This document shows, in pieces, positions 47,754 through 55,991 of a stretch of 64,000 bases of DNA; position 1 is the stretch's first letter, and every line of letters starts with the position of its first letter. The stretch is from Lichenicola sp965198655. GTDB lineage: Bacteria > Pseudomonadota > Alphaproteobacteria > Acetobacterales > Acetobacteraceae. The stretch is from assembly GCA_965198655.1 (NCBI GenBank), contig OZ240668.1, positions 3,162,001 to 3,226,000 of the forward strand, written 5' to 3'. The notes under the pieces are model-generated. The model saw nothing but the letters and a program-made list of their open reading frames with translations. It was not told the DNA's origin and ran no database searches. The translations under genes were made by a program, and so were the position numbers.

Positions 47754-49370
47754 ATGTCGGACCGACCCGGGTTGTTCTTGCGCTTCGGCGACGTGCGCGT
47801 TCCGGCCACGTTCCACGGCACGGCTAGTCTGATGGACCCCGCCGAGCCGTTGCCGCCCGCGCCACCCTGCGGTTACGACGACCTGCCCGGCACGTTCCAC
47901 GCCGAGCTCGACATCACCTTCGACCTGCTCGTGGGCCTGGGGTACAGGCCGGTCGATCCGTCGCACCCGGCCTATCCGCTCTACCTCGCCGCCGCCAGCG
48001 CTTCCCGCGAGCCGGCAGCGGCCTCGCCCGAGCCGGTGGGCGGCATCGATCGGTACTCCCCCTACGCCATCGTCTTTCCGTTCCAGACCATGGTGCCGGT
48101 CACCGCGGCCATGGCGCTGCGATACGGTCTGGTGGCGCCTGGCCGGGCGACCTCGGGACACGGACGCGATGCCGCTCAGCCGCAGCCCGTCCGGCGCAAG
48201 CCGGCACCGCCGCTCCATCATGCCAAGGCCGGCTCGAGCGGAGCCCCGCCGCCGCCGATCGGCGACTTCGAGGCGTTTCTCGACTTCATGGGCAATCCGG
48301 AGCGGCATGGGGCTGGCGGCGCTGCCGACGCGGACCATCCGTCCGGCACCGCGCTGGCGGAGAAGGTCCCCGACGCAGCGTCGCCAACGCCCGCGACCGG
48401 GACCGGGACCGGGACCGGGACGCCCGCGCTCATGCTGCCGTCCCTGGCAACCGCATCGCCATCAACCGCCATGCCGCCGGCAGCCGGCACGGCGCCACCT
48501 GCCGTGGGTATTGTTCCGGCCATGGGGAGAGTTGCCACCGCCGGCGCGGAAGCCGTCGAGGCAGCGGCCCTGTCCACCGGCGCGTCCGTGCTGGCCGCGC
48601 CGGCGGCCGCGGCGGTGGTCTTGCTGGCGCCGACCTCGACCGCCGCCGACGACACGCTCCTCGCGAAGGGCATCCCGATCGGGCCGCCCCTGCGTAAGCC
48701 GAGGGTCGATGTCGGCGATCTCGGGGCCGACCTGAACCTGGGCGCCAACGCCTTTTCGCCGGCGCCGTCGCCCGCATCGGGCGCGCCGCCGCTGGTGCCG
48801 CCCGAGACCCGTCCGATGCGGGAAAGCCTGCCGATCGCGACCGCCGACGGCTGGCGGGAAAGCCTGACGCCTCCCGCACCTCTGCCGCCGCTGCCCGGCT
48901 TCGCAACGCCGGACATGGGCGGGCCGACCGAAGCGGAGGGGTTCACGCCGTCAGGCGGCGACGTGCCGATCATCCTGGAGGCCCGAAAGCCTGTCGGTCC
49001 GGACGTGTCGCGGGTCAACGGCCGTTATCCGCGCAACGCGGACTACGCGGGTCAGAACTATCCCGCAAGCAAGTTGCCACCTGCTCTTCAGGCCTTGTAT
49101 CCGAACGGCGTTGACTTCACGCCCCAAGGCTTCCCGGATCTCAGACCATATGCCAAATTCGAAACGAAAGTTCCGGATCTGACCGGAGATCACAAAAAGG
49201 ACGCTAGAAAGGCCAACGAAAACGTTGGTCTAGCTAGAACCCCTGAAGGTTACACCTGGCACCATGTCGAGGATGGAGTCACCATGCAGCTTGTTCCGAG
49301 CGACCTTCATGAGAGCATAGCTCATACGGGAGGCGCTGCGGCCAAGAAAGGGGAAAGGAATGGCCCTTGA
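47754..49370 (+). CDS. Polymorphic-toxin-like protein with C-terminal WHH nuclease domain
   Basis: This 538-residue protein ends in a toxin domain of the HNH/ENDO VII superfamily with the conserved WHH motif (W502-H503-H504 in GYTWHHVEDG). MQLVP, DLHESIAH and GG follow, the usual positions of the remaining catalytic His residues. Such domains cleave DNA. The N-terminal 110 residues (RPGLFLRFGDVRVPATFHGT, DIDRYSPYAIVF-like) match no trafficking domain I know. Residues 120-410 are Pro/Ala-rich with an Ala-rich hydrophobic stretch, as in secreted toxins of type VI or contact-dependent systems. ATG at 47754 has GGAG upstream. Its stop overlaps the SUKH immunity gene by 11 bases, the expected toxin-immunity arrangement. 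Confidence 0.85.
   Translation: MSDRPGLFLRFGDVRVPATFHGTASLMDPAEPLPPAPPCGYDDLPGTFHAELDITFDLLVGLGYRPVDPSHPAYPLYLAAASASREPAAASPEPVGGIDRYSPYAIVFPFQTMVPVTAAMALRYGLVAPGRATSGHGRDAAQPQPVRRKPAPPLHHAKAGSSGAPPPPIGDFEAFLDFMGNPERHGAGGAADADHPSGTALAEKVPDAASPTPATGTGTGTGTPALMLPSLATASPSTAMPPAAGTAPPAVGIVPAMGRVATAGAEAVEAAALSTGASVLAAPAAAAVVLLAPTSTAADDTLLAKGIPIGPPLRKPRVDVGDLGADLNLGANAFSPAPSPASGAPPLVPPETRPMRESLPIATADGWRESLTPPAPLPPLPGFATPDMGGPTEAEGFTPSGGDVPIILEARKPVGPDVSRVNGRYPRNADYAGQNYPASKLPPALQALYPNGVDFTPQGFPDLRPYAKFETKVPDLTGDHKKDARKANENVGLARTPEGYTWHHVEDGVTMQLVPSDLHESIAHTGGAAAKKGERNGP
48395..48421 (+). repeat. In-frame hexanucleotide repeat inside the toxin gene
   Basis: GACCGG occurs four times in a row, followed by GAC. 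It encodes a Thr-Gly run in the low-complexity linker. Because the unit is six bases, gains or losses keep the frame. Confidence 0.9.
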
Positions 49371-49908
49371 TATCGATCCTCCCGACAGGGTGCCGTCCGA
49401 GGCGGAGATACAGGATCTCGAACGTCAACTCGGCTTCCGCCTCCCTGACCGCTTCAGGGCCCTGCTTCCGCAACTGAACGGCGCCGTAGCAGAACCGAAC
49501 ACGATCAAGGGACCTGGGGACGAGGATTACGAGATCAACGTGTTCGAAAAGATCGAGGAGATCGCCCAAAGCAAGAACGCGATCGACAGCGAGAGGCCTA
49601 CCGACCTCCTGCTGGTGCCGTTCGCCATGGATGGATGCGGCAACCATTTCTGCGTCGTTGCGGCCGATGGCCCCGAGACGGGAGCGGTCTACTTCGAGGA
49701 CCACGAGATCGCGGGAGACGAAGCGTTCTTGAAGATCGCCGCCAGCCTGGACGAGTTGATCGAGAACGCCGAACCCGATGTCGACACTGATGAAGGCGGC
49801 AGCACGGGGATCGTTACCTACGCCGAGCCAGGCTTCCTGGAGTTCTGCAAGGAGCAGGAAAGGGAAAGGCAGAAGAAGAGACAGGAAAGGAAGGAGGGGA
49901 AGAAATAG
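49360..49908 (+). CDS. SUKH (SMI1/KNR4) family immunity protein, copy 1
   Basis: This 182-residue protein has the SUKH-1 pattern: SEAEIQDLERQLGFRLPDRF, RALLPQLNG, then FEKIEEIAQ, LLVPFAMDGCGNHFCV and a C-terminal helix DEAFLKIAASLDELIE, with a highly charged Lys/Glu tail. SUKH proteins bind and neutralise nuclease toxins and are the commonest partners of WHH toxins. The ATG lies inside the last 11 bases of the toxin gene behind GGGGAAAGGA, so toxin and antidote are made together. Two further copies follow. Confidence 0.93.
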   Translation: MALDIDPPDRVPSEAEIQDLERQLGFRLPDRFRALLPQLNGAVAEPNTIKGPGDEDYEINVFEKIEEIAQSKNAIDSERPTDLLLVPFAMDGCGNHFCVVAADGPETGAVYFEDHEIAGDEAFLKIAASLDELIENAEPDVDTDEGGSTGIVTYAEPGFLEFCKEQERERQKKRQERKEGKK

Positions 49909-49940
49909 CCAGACACCCGTGGTTTGCCAGGTGTAGCCAT

Positions 49941-50066
49941 TTGACCACCACCTGGCACCATGTCGAGGATGGGGTCACCATGCAGCTTGTTCCTACCGAC
50001 CTTCACGACAGCGTAAAGCATATTGGCGGCGTCGCGGTCAGGAAAGGAGAAAGGAATGGCCCTTGA
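49941..50066 (+). pseudogene. Orphan toxin tip (WHH fragment without a toxin body)
   Basis: The frame reads TTTWHHVEDGVTMQLVPTDL and then HDSVKHIGGVAVRKGERNGP before TGA at 50064-50066. This is the last 37-40 residues of the WHH domain with several substitutions (S to T, E to D, IAHTGG to VKHIGG). No start codon or body precedes it. It overlaps the next SUKH gene by the same 11 bases as the full toxin does. It is the classic form of a displaced toxin module that can recombine with the main gene. Confidence 0.85.
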
Positions 50067-50603
50067 TATCGATCCTCCCGACAGGGTGCCGTCGGAAGCG
50101 GAGATACAGGATCTCGAACGTCAACTCGGCTTCCGCCTTCCCGACCGCTTCCGGGCCCTGCTTCCGCAACTGAACGGCGCCGAAGCAGAGCCGAACGTAA
50201 TCAAGGGTGTTGGGGACGGGGACTACGCCATCAACAGGTTCGAGAAGATCGAGCACATCGTCGACAGCAAGAACGCGATCGACAGCGTGAGGCCTTCCGA
50301 TCTCTTGCTGGTGCCGTTCGCCATGGATGGACTCGGCAACTGGTTCTGCGTCGTTGCGGCCGATGGTCCCGATAAGGGGCGGTCTACTTCGTGGACCACG
50401 AAATCGAGGGTGACGAGGCCTTCTTGAAGATTGCCGCCAGCCTGGATGAGCTGCTCGAGAATGCCGAACCCTACGTCGACACCGACGAGGGCGACAGCAC
50501 GGGGATCATTACCTACGCCGAGCCAGGCTTCCTGGAGTTCTTCAAGGAGCAGGAAAGGGAAAAGGAAAGGAAGAGGAAGGAAGCGAAGAAAGATGGCCCT
50601 TGA
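50056..50603 (+). pseudogene. SUKH family immunity protein, copy 2, frameshifted
   Basis: The gene is nearly identical in its first 100 codons to copy 1. At 50376-50379 a run of four G, where five are needed to stay in frame, shifts reading after AADGPDKG, and the frame then ends at 50427. The remaining SUKH C-terminus (VDHEIEGDEAFLKIAASLDE and the Lys-rich tail) continues in the next frame to 50603. Inserting one G restores a full-length 182-residue protein. It may be a real pseudogene, a variable homopolymer or a base-call error. Its end overlaps the start of copy 3 by 11 bases. Confidence 0.88.
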
Positions 50604-51105
50604 TGTCGATCCTCCCGACCGGGTGCCGTCCGAAGCGGAGATACAGGATCTCGAACGCCAGCTCGGCTTCCGTCTCCCCGACCGCTTCAGGGCCCTGCTT
50701 CCGCGACTGAACGGCGCCGTAGCAGAACCGAACGTGATCAAGGGATCTGGAGACGAGGACTACGGGATCAGCAGGTTCGAAGAGATCGAGCAAATCGCCC
50801 AAAGCAGGGAGGCGATGGACAGCCAGAACCCGTCCGATCTCTTGTTGGTGCCCTTCGCTGACAATGGATGCGGTGACTGGTTCTGCGTCGTTGCGGCCGA
50901 TTGTCCCGAGAAGGAGGCGGTCTACTTCGTAGACCACGAATTTGAGGGAAACCACGCCTTTTCGAGGATCGCTGCCAACCTGGACGAGTTGTTCGAGAAC
51001 GCCGAACCCGACATCGACACGGATGATGACGACAACAAGGCAACCGTTGTCTGGATCGAGCCAGGAATTCTTGATCCACTAAAGGAGAAAGAAAAGAAGA
51101 ACTGA
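50593..51105 (+). CDS. SUKH family immunity protein, copy 3
   Basis: This 170-residue intact paralog is identical to copy 1 through SEAEIQDLERQLGFRLPDRF. It diverges towards the C-terminus (FADNGCGDWFCVVAADCPEK, DIDTDDDDNKATVVW). The divergence is concentrated where toxin contact would be expected, so it may neutralise a different variant. The ATG sits in the same ATGGCCCTTGA junction that links toxin to copy 1. No toxin tip precedes it. Confidence 0.92.
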   Translation: MALDVDPPDRVPSEAEIQDLERQLGFRLPDRFRALLPRLNGAVAEPNVIKGSGDEDYGISRFEEIEQIAQSREAMDSQNPSDLLLVPFADNGCGDWFCVVAADCPEKEAVYFVDHEFEGNHAFSRIAANLDELFENAEPDIDTDDDDNKATVVWIEPGILDPLKEKEKKN

Positions 51106-51570
51106 TCAAGCATCCACTGGACTGCGAGATTGACGAACGCCGTAAGGGCGGAGGGCTCACACCCGCGAACGAAGCCGGTGACCCGGGCGGGACTGGCGCC
51201 GCTCGGACGTGCCTGGCCTGGTTCAGGCCTGGCTTGACAAGAGACCACGACGAACAACACACGGCTGGCGATCCGCGACACGATCCCTGCGATGAAATTG
51301 CGCAGACCTGGGCGTCAGAAAACCGATCAGGCGGCTGCGGCGCGCATGAGACGGCGCCCATGTCCGGCGCGTCCTGCGCCCCGTCACCGCCAGGAACGCC
51401 GCCAGCCACCGGTCCGGACCATCCGGGCAGGCAGCCCGCGTCGCCATCGCCGCTCCCGGCTTCCCATCCGCACGCCTGCCTCGGCTCGCTTTGTGCGCGG
51501 CGCCGGTGCTGCCGCCTGTACGTCGCGCCGACGTCGGGATCGTGCCATCCCGGCTCGCCGTCGGTCAGAA
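51106..51570 (+). other. Non-coding stretch between the immunity array and repeat copy 2
   Basis: No gene or relic recognised. A small inverted repeat GGCCTG/CAGGCC is present at 51216-51230, 110 bases after the last immunity gene; it is too weak to call a terminator. Confidence 0.4.
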
Positions 51571-51726
51571 GGCCAGGGCTCCGCCCATCGATCTGCTTCG
51601 CAACGCGGTCCGCTGGAACCGTCACGCGACGCGTGCCCACGCAGGACGGCCCCAGACTCCTTTCCTTCAAGAATCGGGTTTGAAGGGCTCCGCCCTTCAT
51701 GGGGTCCAGGGGCAAGGCCCCTGGCC
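51571..51726 (+). repeat. Hairpin-rich intergenic repeat, copy 2
   Basis: It has the same orientation as copy 1. Bases 51665-51729 match 47565-47629 with two differences. The 5' part also contains ATCTGCTTCGCAACGCGGTC, which corresponds to the far end of copy 3. It ends 50 bases before the stop of the minus-strand DUF1275 gene. Confidence 0.88.
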
Positions 51727-51776
51727 TTCCCGACCCAAGGCCACGAGCCGGATCAACGAGGGGCCGACCGCCCGCC

Positions 51777-52412
51777 TCACGCCTCGTCCGTGTCCTTCGG
51801 CAGCAGCAGCACGAACGGCAGCATCGCGGCCGGGACGAGAAGCGGCAGGACCAGGCCGTGTTGGCACAGGACGCCGAGGGCCGCCCCCGTCACGTACGCC
51901 GCCCACAGCGACGGCACGATGACGAGCACGGCCCGGTCGCCATCCTCCCCCTTCCGCCCTGCGATCCGCCTGGCGACCGCCTGGGCGAGCTTCTGCAGGT
52001 CGCCCGACACGAAGCTGGTGTTGATGCTTTGCCCGCCGAAGCGGGTGAAGGCGGCGTTCTGCCCGGCCAGGGCGGCGCCGAGAACGAGGACGTTGATCGG
52101 TTTCGGCAGGAACGCGGCCACGAGGATGACGAGGCTGGCGGCCAGGACGGCCAGCGCGCTGCCCCGCCTCGAACCCCGCTCCGGGCGAAGCAGCAGCCGT
52201 GCTGCCAGCGAGCCGATGAAGAAGCATAGGACCGCGGTCGCCTTCTGTTCGGCGCCGTGCCAGTGCCCCTCGGCCAGGGCCACGCCGAGCAGGGCGGTGT
52301 TCCCGGTCATCTGTGCGGCGAAGATGCCGGTCTGGAGCCAGCCGAGGCCATCGGACAGGCCGGCGATCAGGGCGAGCCAGGAGGCACGAAGGGCAGGATG
52401 ACGCAGCAGCAC
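51777..52412 (-). CDS. DUF1275 (YoaK-like) membrane protein
   Basis: This 211-residue protein has six probable membrane helices. It shows the family features MTGNTALLGVALAEG near residue 35 and GQNAAFTRFGGQSINTSFVS in the middle. The function of the family is unknown; a transporter role is often proposed. It is intact and transcribed towards repeat copy 2. The upstream gap (52413-52514) contains the palindromic repeat. No relation to the toxin locus is implied. Confidence 0.93.
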   Translation of the reverse strand: MLLRHPALRASWLALIAGLSDGLGWLQTGIFAAQMTGNTALLGVALAEGHWHGAEQKATAVLCFFIGSLAARLLLRPERGSRRGSALAVLAASLVILVAAFLPKPINVLVLGAALAGQNAAFTRFGGQSINTSFVSGDLQKLAQAVARRIAGRKGEDGDRAVLVIVPSLWAAYVTGAALGVLCQHGLVLPLLVPAAMLPFVLLLPKDTDEA

Positions 52413-52440
52413 GACGCCAGAGCGTTTCCCGTCCCCCTCC

Positions 52441-52510
52441 GTTCACTTCGAATGCCCTGGCTTGTTGTTCGGCCAAGCGTCCTCACCCGATCGGGTGGTC
52501 CACCTGATGC
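52441..52510. repeat. Dispersed repeat with terminal palindrome
   Basis: These bases match 42755-42823 along their length with scattered changes. They end in CGATCGGGTG / CACCTGATGC (52488-52510), a degenerate version of the palindrome. It lies four bases beyond the stop of the DUF2252 gene, matching the other copies' position near 3' ends. Confidence 0.72.
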
Positions 52511-52514
52511 GGCG

Positions 52515-53906
52515 TCAGGCTGACGCCGCCTTCAGCCGTCCGCTCCCGATCGCGCCCGTGAACAGGTGCCAATCCCGTTCCGTCTGGTCGGCATAAAGAA
52601 CGGCGAAGTCTGCGACGGCGTGGGCAAAGCCGCGGCCGCTCCCGAGGTAGCCCGCCAGCCGGACCAGGTCGGCCGAGCGTCCATGCGCCCGACCCAGGGT
52701 GCGCCCGCAGAGCTCGGCATAGTCCTGCAGCCCGTGCTGCTCGATCTGCGTGCCCAGGGCCGCGAGGCGCGCGTCCTTGAGCCGCCGGACGTAGAACTGC
52801 CGGCCGGACGCGTCGGCGTCCTGCCCGTCCTGCGAGCCGCCGGTATGGGTCCAACCCAGAAACAGGTCCGACGCGGCCTGCATCACGCGCTGCCCCACCA
52901 CGACCCGCTCCCCGGCCTCGGCATACGCCGACGCTCCGGCGAACGGCTCCAGCACCGAGGCCTGCGCCTCCTTGATCTGCAGCATCAGCGGCTCGCCGTC
53001 CGCGGTGGCGAACAGGCCGATGGCGCAGAACGTGCCGACGCTGCCTACGCCCACCACCTTGAACATGACGTCCTCGAGCCGGTAGCGGTCCAGCAGCAGC
53101 CGCCGCTCCGGCGACAGGGTCCGGGCGTAGCGGGCGAAGGCCTGACGCGTCGCGTCCTCGCGCTCCGGCAGGCGCACCACGAGGGGTGGCTTCTCCCGCA
53201 GCCGCGGCGCCGGGCCGCCCGTGTCGAGCAGGCCGTAATGCGCCGACGCGCTGCGCAACTGTTCCTCGAGCCGGGAGCGCGTCCGCTGGCGGGCACGGAG
53301 GTCGTCCATCCGGTCGATCGCGTCCAGCAGGTCGATCCTGGCGCTCCACGCTTCCAGCGGGGCGAGCGCAGCCAGACGGCGGACCTCATGACCGTAAGCG
53401 AGCACCGCCTCCAGGGCGAGCCGCCGGCAGTCCCGCTCCCGGAAGCCGTTCTCGCGGCCGCTCAGGACGAGGCTGGTGGCCAGGCGCTTGAGGTCCCATT
53501 CAAAGGGGGCTGGCAGCGTCTCGTCGAAATCGTTGATATCGAATACCGGCAGCCCTTCGGGCGTGGCGTAGCTGCCGAAATTGGCGAGATGGCAGTCCCC
53601 GCAGCTCTGCACCTTGAGGCCGGCGGCCGGGGTCGGAGCCAGGTCGGCCGCCATCACCGCGGCGGCGCCGCGCAGAAAGGCGAGCGGCGACGCACCCATC
53701 CGGCCATAGCGGATCGGCAGCAGCTCGGGGATGCGTCGTGCGCCTTGCGCTTCCAGGATGGCCACCGGATCGGCACGGTCAACAACGGGTTGCCAGTCGG
53801 CATGGCTCCGTCGCTTCGTTGTCCGGCGGAGCAGCCTGCCGGCGGCGTAGCGCTCTTCTCGCGGAAGCAGCGTCGCGTTCGCCACCGTGGGGGCCGCCCT
53901 CGTCAC
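52515..53906 (-). CDS. DUF2252 family protein
   Basis: This 463-residue protein has the kinase-like-fold DUF2252 motifs CGDCHLANFGSYATPEG, VFDINDFDET and FEWDLKRLATSL in the N-terminal half, and MLQIKEAQASVL and RDWHLFTGAI later. Function unknown. The GTG at 53906 overlaps the TGA of the upstream DUF2721 gene (GTGA), which argues for this start; a longer frame would run far into that gene. It is translated together with DUF2721. Confidence 0.92.
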   Translation of the reverse strand: MTRAAPTVANATLLPREERYAAGRLLRRTTKRRSHADWQPVVDRADPVAILEAQGARRIPELLPIRYGRMGASPLAFLRGAAAVMAADLAPTPAAGLKVQSCGDCHLANFGSYATPEGLPVFDINDFDETLPAPFEWDLKRLATSLVLSGRENGFRERDCRRLALEAVLAYGHEVRRLAALAPLEAWSARIDLLDAIDRMDDLRARQRTRSRLEEQLRSASAHYGLLDTGGPAPRLREKPPLVVRLPEREDATRQAFARYARTLSPERRLLLDRYRLEDVMFKVVGVGSVGTFCAIGLFATADGEPLMLQIKEAQASVLEPFAGASAYAEAGERVVVGQRVMQAASDLFLGWTHTGGSQDGQDADASGRQFYVRRLKDARLAALGTQIEQHGLQDYAELCGRTLGRAHGRSADLVRLAGYLGSGRGFAHAVADFAVLYADQTERDWHLFTGAIGSGRLKAASA

Positions 53907-54394
53907 TCGCCGCCGTTCCCTTTCGCCTTGGGCAACGGCCCTTCCATACGCAGCCCGTGCCAGGCCAGCACGCTGTCGGCGATGAAGCTGGCCAGTGCGC
54001 CCATGGTGCACAGGAGGGCGACGCCGAACAGCAGCACCAGCCAGGAGCCGGCGGCCGAGTTGCGCAGGCTGCCGAGGAACAGCACGAGGGCTGCGCCGCA
54101 CGTCGCCGCACCGCCGACGGCGCCCAGGACGATCGACGCGTCGAGCATCACCGTGCGCCGGTGCAGGCGCAGCGAGTGCCGGCGCAGCATGGCGGCCTGT
54201 CCGCCGTCCGCCTCGTCGGGCAGGGCGCTGGCGATCGTTTCCAGATGGTCGGACACGCGGGCCAGGCGGGTGTTGAACAGGTTCAGCAGCGTGCCGATGC
54301 CGGACAGCATGAACACCGGGGTCAGGGCGATCTGGATGATGTGCGCGACGTCGTCGACCGACTGGTTCGACAGCGGCGTCGTGAAGGGAAACAC
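53903..54394 (-). CDS. DUF2721 family membrane protein
   Basis: This 163-residue protein has an N-terminal amphipathic part (DDVAHIIQIALTPVFMLSGI), the conserved LLNLFNTRLARVSDHLE and two or three further helices (ASIVLGAVGGAATCGAALVL, SWLVLLFGVALLCTM). The GTG at 54394 follows a G-rich site. The end overlaps the DUF2252 start by four bases. Function unknown; the pair may act together at the membrane. Confidence 0.88.
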   Translation of the reverse strand: MFPFTTPLSNQSVDDVAHIIQIALTPVFMLSGIGTLLNLFNTRLARVSDHLETIASALPDEADGGQAAMLRRHSLRLHRRTVMLDASIVLGAVGGAATCGAALVLFLGSLRNSAAGSWLVLLFGVALLCTMGALASFIADSVLAWHGLRMEGPLPKAKGNGGE

Positions 54395-54444
54395 CTCAGA
54401 CCCCCCGTCCGGCTTGAGCGGCCCGGGACCGGCCAGCCCCGGTC

Positions 54445-55818
54445 TCACTGCGTCGGGGCAAGTGTCGCCGCCCTCGTCGCCGCCGCCGCGAGGTTCAGCC
54501 GCGAGTAGATCCCGAAGCCGGAGCCGTCGTCGAGAAAGCCGCCACCCGGCCCCTCGGTGGCGGTGAGCAGCGCGTCCGCCTGGTCCAGGGTCAGGGTGGG
54601 AAACGCCGCGGTCAGCAGGTGCCCCGCTTCGGGCGCGACCTTGGACACGTCCTCCTGCCCGTCCGCGGTGCCGGCGTTGACCACCGGCAGGCCGTAGGTC
54701 AAGGTCGACTCGACGAACGCCTCGTTGGCCGCCACGTCCCTGAACCGGCTGTTGTCCTTCCTGGCGCAGGCACCGATGGTGTCCCCGCAGACCGCCTCGA
54801 GGACGGCCGTCATGGTCTTGCGGGCATAGGCGATCGCCTGGTCGTAGTCGGTGATGGTGGAGGCGTGACGCCTGGCTTGCCCGACATATAGCGGATCGTT
54901 GGCGAGCAGGTGAGCCAGGTCGTAGAGCGCCAGGGTTCGGCCGGCGATGACGTCCATGGCGTAGTGGGCGCCCAGGACGATGCGGTCGTTGCCGTACTCG
55001 GCCGCCCGCGTGATCTCCTGCTGGTAGCGCTCCGGAACCAGGATCGCCAGCAGCACGGCTTCGACATAGCCATAGGCCGTGTGGCCGCTGGGATAGGCGG
55101 GACTCGCCGTCAGGTTCTGAGCCGGCCCCTTGAGATATTGCATGTTGTCGGCTGGCCTGCCGAAATAGTCCGCGCCGCTGATCGGCGTGATGGTCGGCTC
55201 GGTCTGGAACGGCCTGGAGTTGCCGTAGGGATCGGCGCCGACGCTGCCTACCCTCAAGCGGTACGCCTTGCCGAACACGTCGCCGGTTCCATGGTCGGCC
55301 GACATGATTGCCATCGCTTCGGGCGACACGCGCATCTTCCCGTCGGTCGTCTTGTTGCCGAAGAAGTACTTCGCAGCCCTCGAGTCCGCCTCCGTGGTCT
55401 CGTTGGCATAGGCGATCACGTCCGCGACCGCGGTCGAAACGTTGGTGAAGTCCTTGGGCGCGCGGTAGCTGGCCCGCACCTGGTAGGCAGCACCCAGCGT
55501 GCTTCCCAGGCCGTCGGCAAGCTCGCTGGCGTTCCACTGGGTGATGAAGGCGTCCCGGAGCGCTTGTCGCTGCTGGTCGGGAAACGGCAGCAGGATCGGC
55601 TGCTTGAACGCGCCGCTCTGGATCGCGGCGGTGATGCGCAGGTTGGCCGCCAGGGCGGCTTTCCCCGCCTCGCTGTTCCGCAACGCGCTGATCGGCGCCA
55701 AGCCGCGAAGTGCTGGAAGGTTGGTTGCCGTCTGGGCGCCTGCGGAGCCCGGATCCCAGCCCATGGCGGCAATGATAGCCAACGCGAAAGAACTGCTTCT
55801 GGGACGCACGCTTGTCAC
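54445..55818 (-). CDS. Secreted PAP2-type acid phosphatase / vanadium haloperoxidase-fold protein
   Basis: The protein is 457 residues with a probable signal peptide (SFALAIIAAMGWDPGSAGAQ). The active-site motifs of class A acid phosphatases are present: YPSGHTAYGY with the catalytic His, and RIVLGAHYAMDVIAGR with the nucleophilic His and its Asp. It should be periplasmic and remove phosphate from esters. The start is uncertain: GTG 55818 or the GTG nine bases on are both usable, with weak ribosome sites. It lies 50 bases before DUF2721 on the same strand and is divergent from the gene at 55992. Confidence 0.9.
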   Translation of the reverse strand: MTSVRPRSSSFALAIIAAMGWDPGSAGAQTATNLPALRGLAPISALRNSEAGKAALAANLRITAAIQSGAFKQPILLPFPDQQRQALRDAFITQWNASELADGLGSTLGAAYQVRASYRAPKDFTNVSTAVADVIAYANETTEADSRAAKYFFGNKTTDGKMRVSPEAMAIMSADHGTGDVFGKAYRLRVGSVGADPYGNSRPFQTEPTITPISGADYFGRPADNMQYLKGPAQNLTASPAYPSGHTAYGYVEAVLLAILVPERYQQEITRAAEYGNDRIVLGAHYAMDVIAGRTLALYDLAHLLANDPLYVGQARRHASTITDYDQAIAYARKTMTAVLEAVCGDTIGACARKDNSRFRDVAANEAFVESTLTYGLPVVNAGTADGQEDVSKVAPEAGHLLTAAFPTLTLDQADALLTATEGPGGGFLDDGSGFGIYSRLNLAAAATRAATLAPTQ

Positions 55819-55991
55819 TCGTTCAGCCGGACGTTCAGGAACCGGAGGGCCGGATGTCCTGCAATAGCGCGCGTTGATCCCGTCAGCCAGTCGCTGCGTG
55901 CTCCGGGGTCGCGTCGGGCATCGCGGCCGGAGCGGGCGTTCAACCCCAAGCCGCACGCCGTCCCGCGACGGAAGGAATCGGGAAGACAGAA

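Noticed and set aside
51216..51230. Inverted repeat as terminator of the immunity array
   Set aside because: A six-base stem with no T-run is too weak to call.
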